Part shown: in pieces, positions 62,686 to 64,000 of the stretch | Layout of the letters: every line of letters starts with the position of its first letter | Position numbering within the stretch: the first letter of the stretch is position 1 | DNA from: Ornithinimicrobium cerasi | GTDB taxonomy: Bacteria; Actinomycetota; Actinomycetes; Actinomycetales; Dermatophilaceae | Assembly (NCBI RefSeq): GCF_003702705.1 | Contig: NZ_QZMN01000006.1 | Span: forward strand, 124,001 to 188,000 | DNA length: 64,000 nucleotides | Direction: 5' to 3' | Notes under the pieces: generated by a model | Told to the model about the DNA's origin: nothing | Seen by the model: only the letters and a program-made list of their open reading frames with translations | Databases searched by the model: none | Translations under genes and position numbers: made by a program

Positions 62686-63825
62686 TCACATGGCCCTCCC
62701 CAGCGAGCGACGCAGCAGCCAGCCCCCGGCGAGGAGCACGGCGGCCGCCATCGCGGCGAGCACCCCGAGCTGCGGCAGCACGTCGAGGACGCCGCCGCCG
62801 CGCCGCTGGATCTCCGCGAGAGCCTCGTAGGCCCAGCCGTGCGGCGTCGCCATGGCGACCGTCCGCAGCCCCTCGGGGAAGAACTCCAGCGGGACCATGC
62901 AGCCGCCGAGCGCCGCGAGGATCAGCCCCCCGCCGACACCGATACCGCTGGCCAGCCCGTCCGAGTCGACGACCACGCCGATGACGAGGGCGACCCCGGC
63001 GGCGACCAGGCCGAAGAGCGCCAGCACGGTGAGGACGGCGCCCAGGTCACCCCAGCGCACGTCGAAGAGGAGGCTGCTGGCGACCATGATGTAGGCGCCC
63101 TGGAAGACCGCGATGACGAAGCGGCCCAGCGCCAGCCCGGCCACCGCCTGGGTGCTCGTGATGGGCGCCGCCATCGTCCGGCGGATCGCCCCCGACCGGC
63201 GCGCGTTGATCATCGCGCTCGCCGCGGTGAGGGTGTTGAGGAAGACGAAGAGCAGCAGCTGCCCGCCGGCCCCGATCTCGAACCGCCCCATCGCGGCGAA
63301 CTCCTCCATCACCGGGTCGGTGCCGCCGACCTCGACGCCGGCCGCGGACCAGCCGTCCGGAGCCCCGTCCAGGGCGGCCGCCGCCTGCTCGGGCGAGAGC
63401 CCCGCACCGGTCAGGACGTCCTCCTGGGCGCGGGCGACCGTCACCCGGTCCGCGGCGCTGCGGACCAGCTGCCCCAGCCCCGCGGCCGTCTGCTCGTCGG
63501 CGACCACGAGGTCGAGCTGCAGCGGCTCGGCCGAGCGGACGACGATACCGACGTCGGCGGTGCCCACGCTCACCAGCTCCTCCACGGTGGCGGCCTCGGC
63601 GTGCCGGGAGGTGTCGAGGTCGATGGTGGCCAGCTCCGCCTCGAGCGCCGCCACCGTGCCGGCGTCGCCGCTGAGGGCGACCTGGGCGGTCCCGCCCCCG
63701 CCGCCGGACTGCAGGCCGAGGACGACGACGAGGACCATGGGCAGGACCAGCACGAAGAAGAGGTTGAGCCGGTCGGCGAGGAACCGCCGCAGCTCGAGCA
63801 CGGCGAGGGCGACGACGGATCTCAC
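62686..63825 (-). CDS. ABC-2 family permease
   Basis: GTG 63825 starts a 379-residue membrane protein with one N-terminal helix (LNLFFVLVLPMVLVVVLGLQ), a large extracytoplasmic loop (about 30-185) and five further helices in the second half (GQLLLFVFLNTLTAASAMIN to AMAAAVLLAGGWLLRRSLG). This is the ABC-2 export permease plan. It overlaps the upstream gene's stop by 4 nt (GTGA); that gene is a second permease, so the pair may form a heterodimeric exporter with an ATPase outside the window. Confidence 0.85.
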   Translation of the reverse strand: MRSVVALAVLELRRFLADRLNLFFVLVLPMVLVVVLGLQSGGGGGTAQVALSGDAGTVAALEAELATIDLDTSRHAEAATVEELVSVGTADVGIVVRSAEPLQLDLVVADEQTAAGLGQLVRSAADRVTVARAQEDVLTGAGLSPEQAAAALDGAPDGWSAAGVEVGGTDPVMEEFAAMGRFEIGAGGQLLLFVFLNTLTAASAMINARRSGAIRRTMAAPITSTQAVAGLALGRFVIAVFQGAYIMVASSLLFDVRWGDLGAVLTVLALFGLVAAGVALVIGVVVDSDGLASGIGVGGGLILAALGGCMVPLEFFPEGLRTVAMATPHGWAYEALAEIQRRGGGVLDVLPQLGVLAAMAAAVLLAGGWLLRRSLGRAM

Positions 63826-64000
63826 AGCGCGTCCTTCCGGCCCGGCACCAGCCGGGCGAGCACGAGGATGACCAGCGTGAAGGCGAGCAGGGTGAGCAGG
63901 ACCGGCGCGAGGTCGGGTATGCCGCCGCCGCCCGCCGTGATCCCCAGCCCGCGCACGAGGGCCGCGACCGGGTTGACCTGCAGCAGCGTCCCGACCAGGC
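63822..64000 (-). CDS. ABC-2 family permease, C-terminus only (5' end outside window)
   Basis: On the minus strand the last 59 codons of a gene run in from the right edge and end at the TGA overlapping GTG 63825. They read LLQVNPVAALVRGL, then IPDLAPVLLTLLAFTLVILV, the conserved NP-x-R turn and last helix of ABC-2 permeases, ending LARLVPGRKDAL. This is the upstream partner of the 62686 permease. Confidence 0.8.
   Translation of the reverse strand, partial: LVGTLLQVNPVAALVRGLGITAGGGGIPDLAPVLLTLLAFTLVILVLARLVPGRKDAL

Noticed and set aside
1-64000. tRNA, rRNA or prophage structural genes
   Set aside because: None seen on either strand; the only phage-like sequence is the sheath-like half of 55367.

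Overview
The window is high-GC DNA (roughly 70%) with GTG starts, 4-nt start/stop overlaps, cell-wall-binding type 2 (CWB2) repeat proteins, WXG100-like small proteins and an LmeA/DUF2993-like protein. Together these point to an actinobacterium, most likely an Intrasporangiaceae/Ornithinimicrobium-like member of the Micrococcales. That placement is inference from gene content; there is no rRNA or tRNA gene here to test it.

Left edge (1-4000): the start of a secreted M14 carboxypeptidase, a secreted LVIVD-repeat protein, a DUF305 lipoprotein and a remnant of an unrecognised secreted protein. From about 4025 to 29741 lies a surface-glycan island. It holds about 14 glycosyltransferases or glycosyltransferase-like proteins, an ABC transporter resembling lipid-linked-oligosaccharide flippases, an O-antigen polymerase/ligase, an acyltransferase, and a PqqD-like/nucleotidyltransferase pair. 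It is bounded by two paralogous Wzz/BY-kinase genes in opposite orientation: the left copy is broken by one extra G in a G tract, the right copy is intact. Seven genes (17180-25732, minus) are chained by six consecutive 4-nt overlaps. Between 8198 and 9092 is a graveyard of a gluconate permease, a truncated gluconokinase and a truncated heliorhodopsin. No priming glycosyl-1-phosphate transferase or Wzx flippase is visible.

Middle (29770-42400): a frameshifted dicarboxylate symporter, an FAD oxidoreductase, two unknown envelope proteins, and a tight seven-gene operon (36001-41935). That operon encodes WXG100-like proteins, a DUF1023-type alpha/beta hydrolase, a glycine-zipper protein, a small membrane protein and a lipoprotein; it looks like a type VII secretion-linked effector or envelope module without its own secretion ATPase. 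A frameshifted XRE regulator follows.

Right part (42764-64000): an ATP-dependent DNA ligase, a polysaccharide deacetylase and a subtilisin that both carry CWB2 repeats, an alpha/beta hydrolase, a two-component system with a DUF4097-like partner, an amidase, a 200-residue protein that joins a phage-tail-sheath-like C-terminal domain to a partial AAA+ domain, a heterodimeric ABC exporter, an intact heliorhodopsin, an LmeA-like protein, L-lactate dehydrogenase and two ABC-2 permeases, the last cut by the window end.

Strong hairpins sit between most convergent gene pairs. Three otherwise good genes (Wzz/BY-kinase, symporter, XRE regulator) each need one single-nucleotide change to be whole, so either the strain has several recent frameshifts or the assembly carries indel errors.
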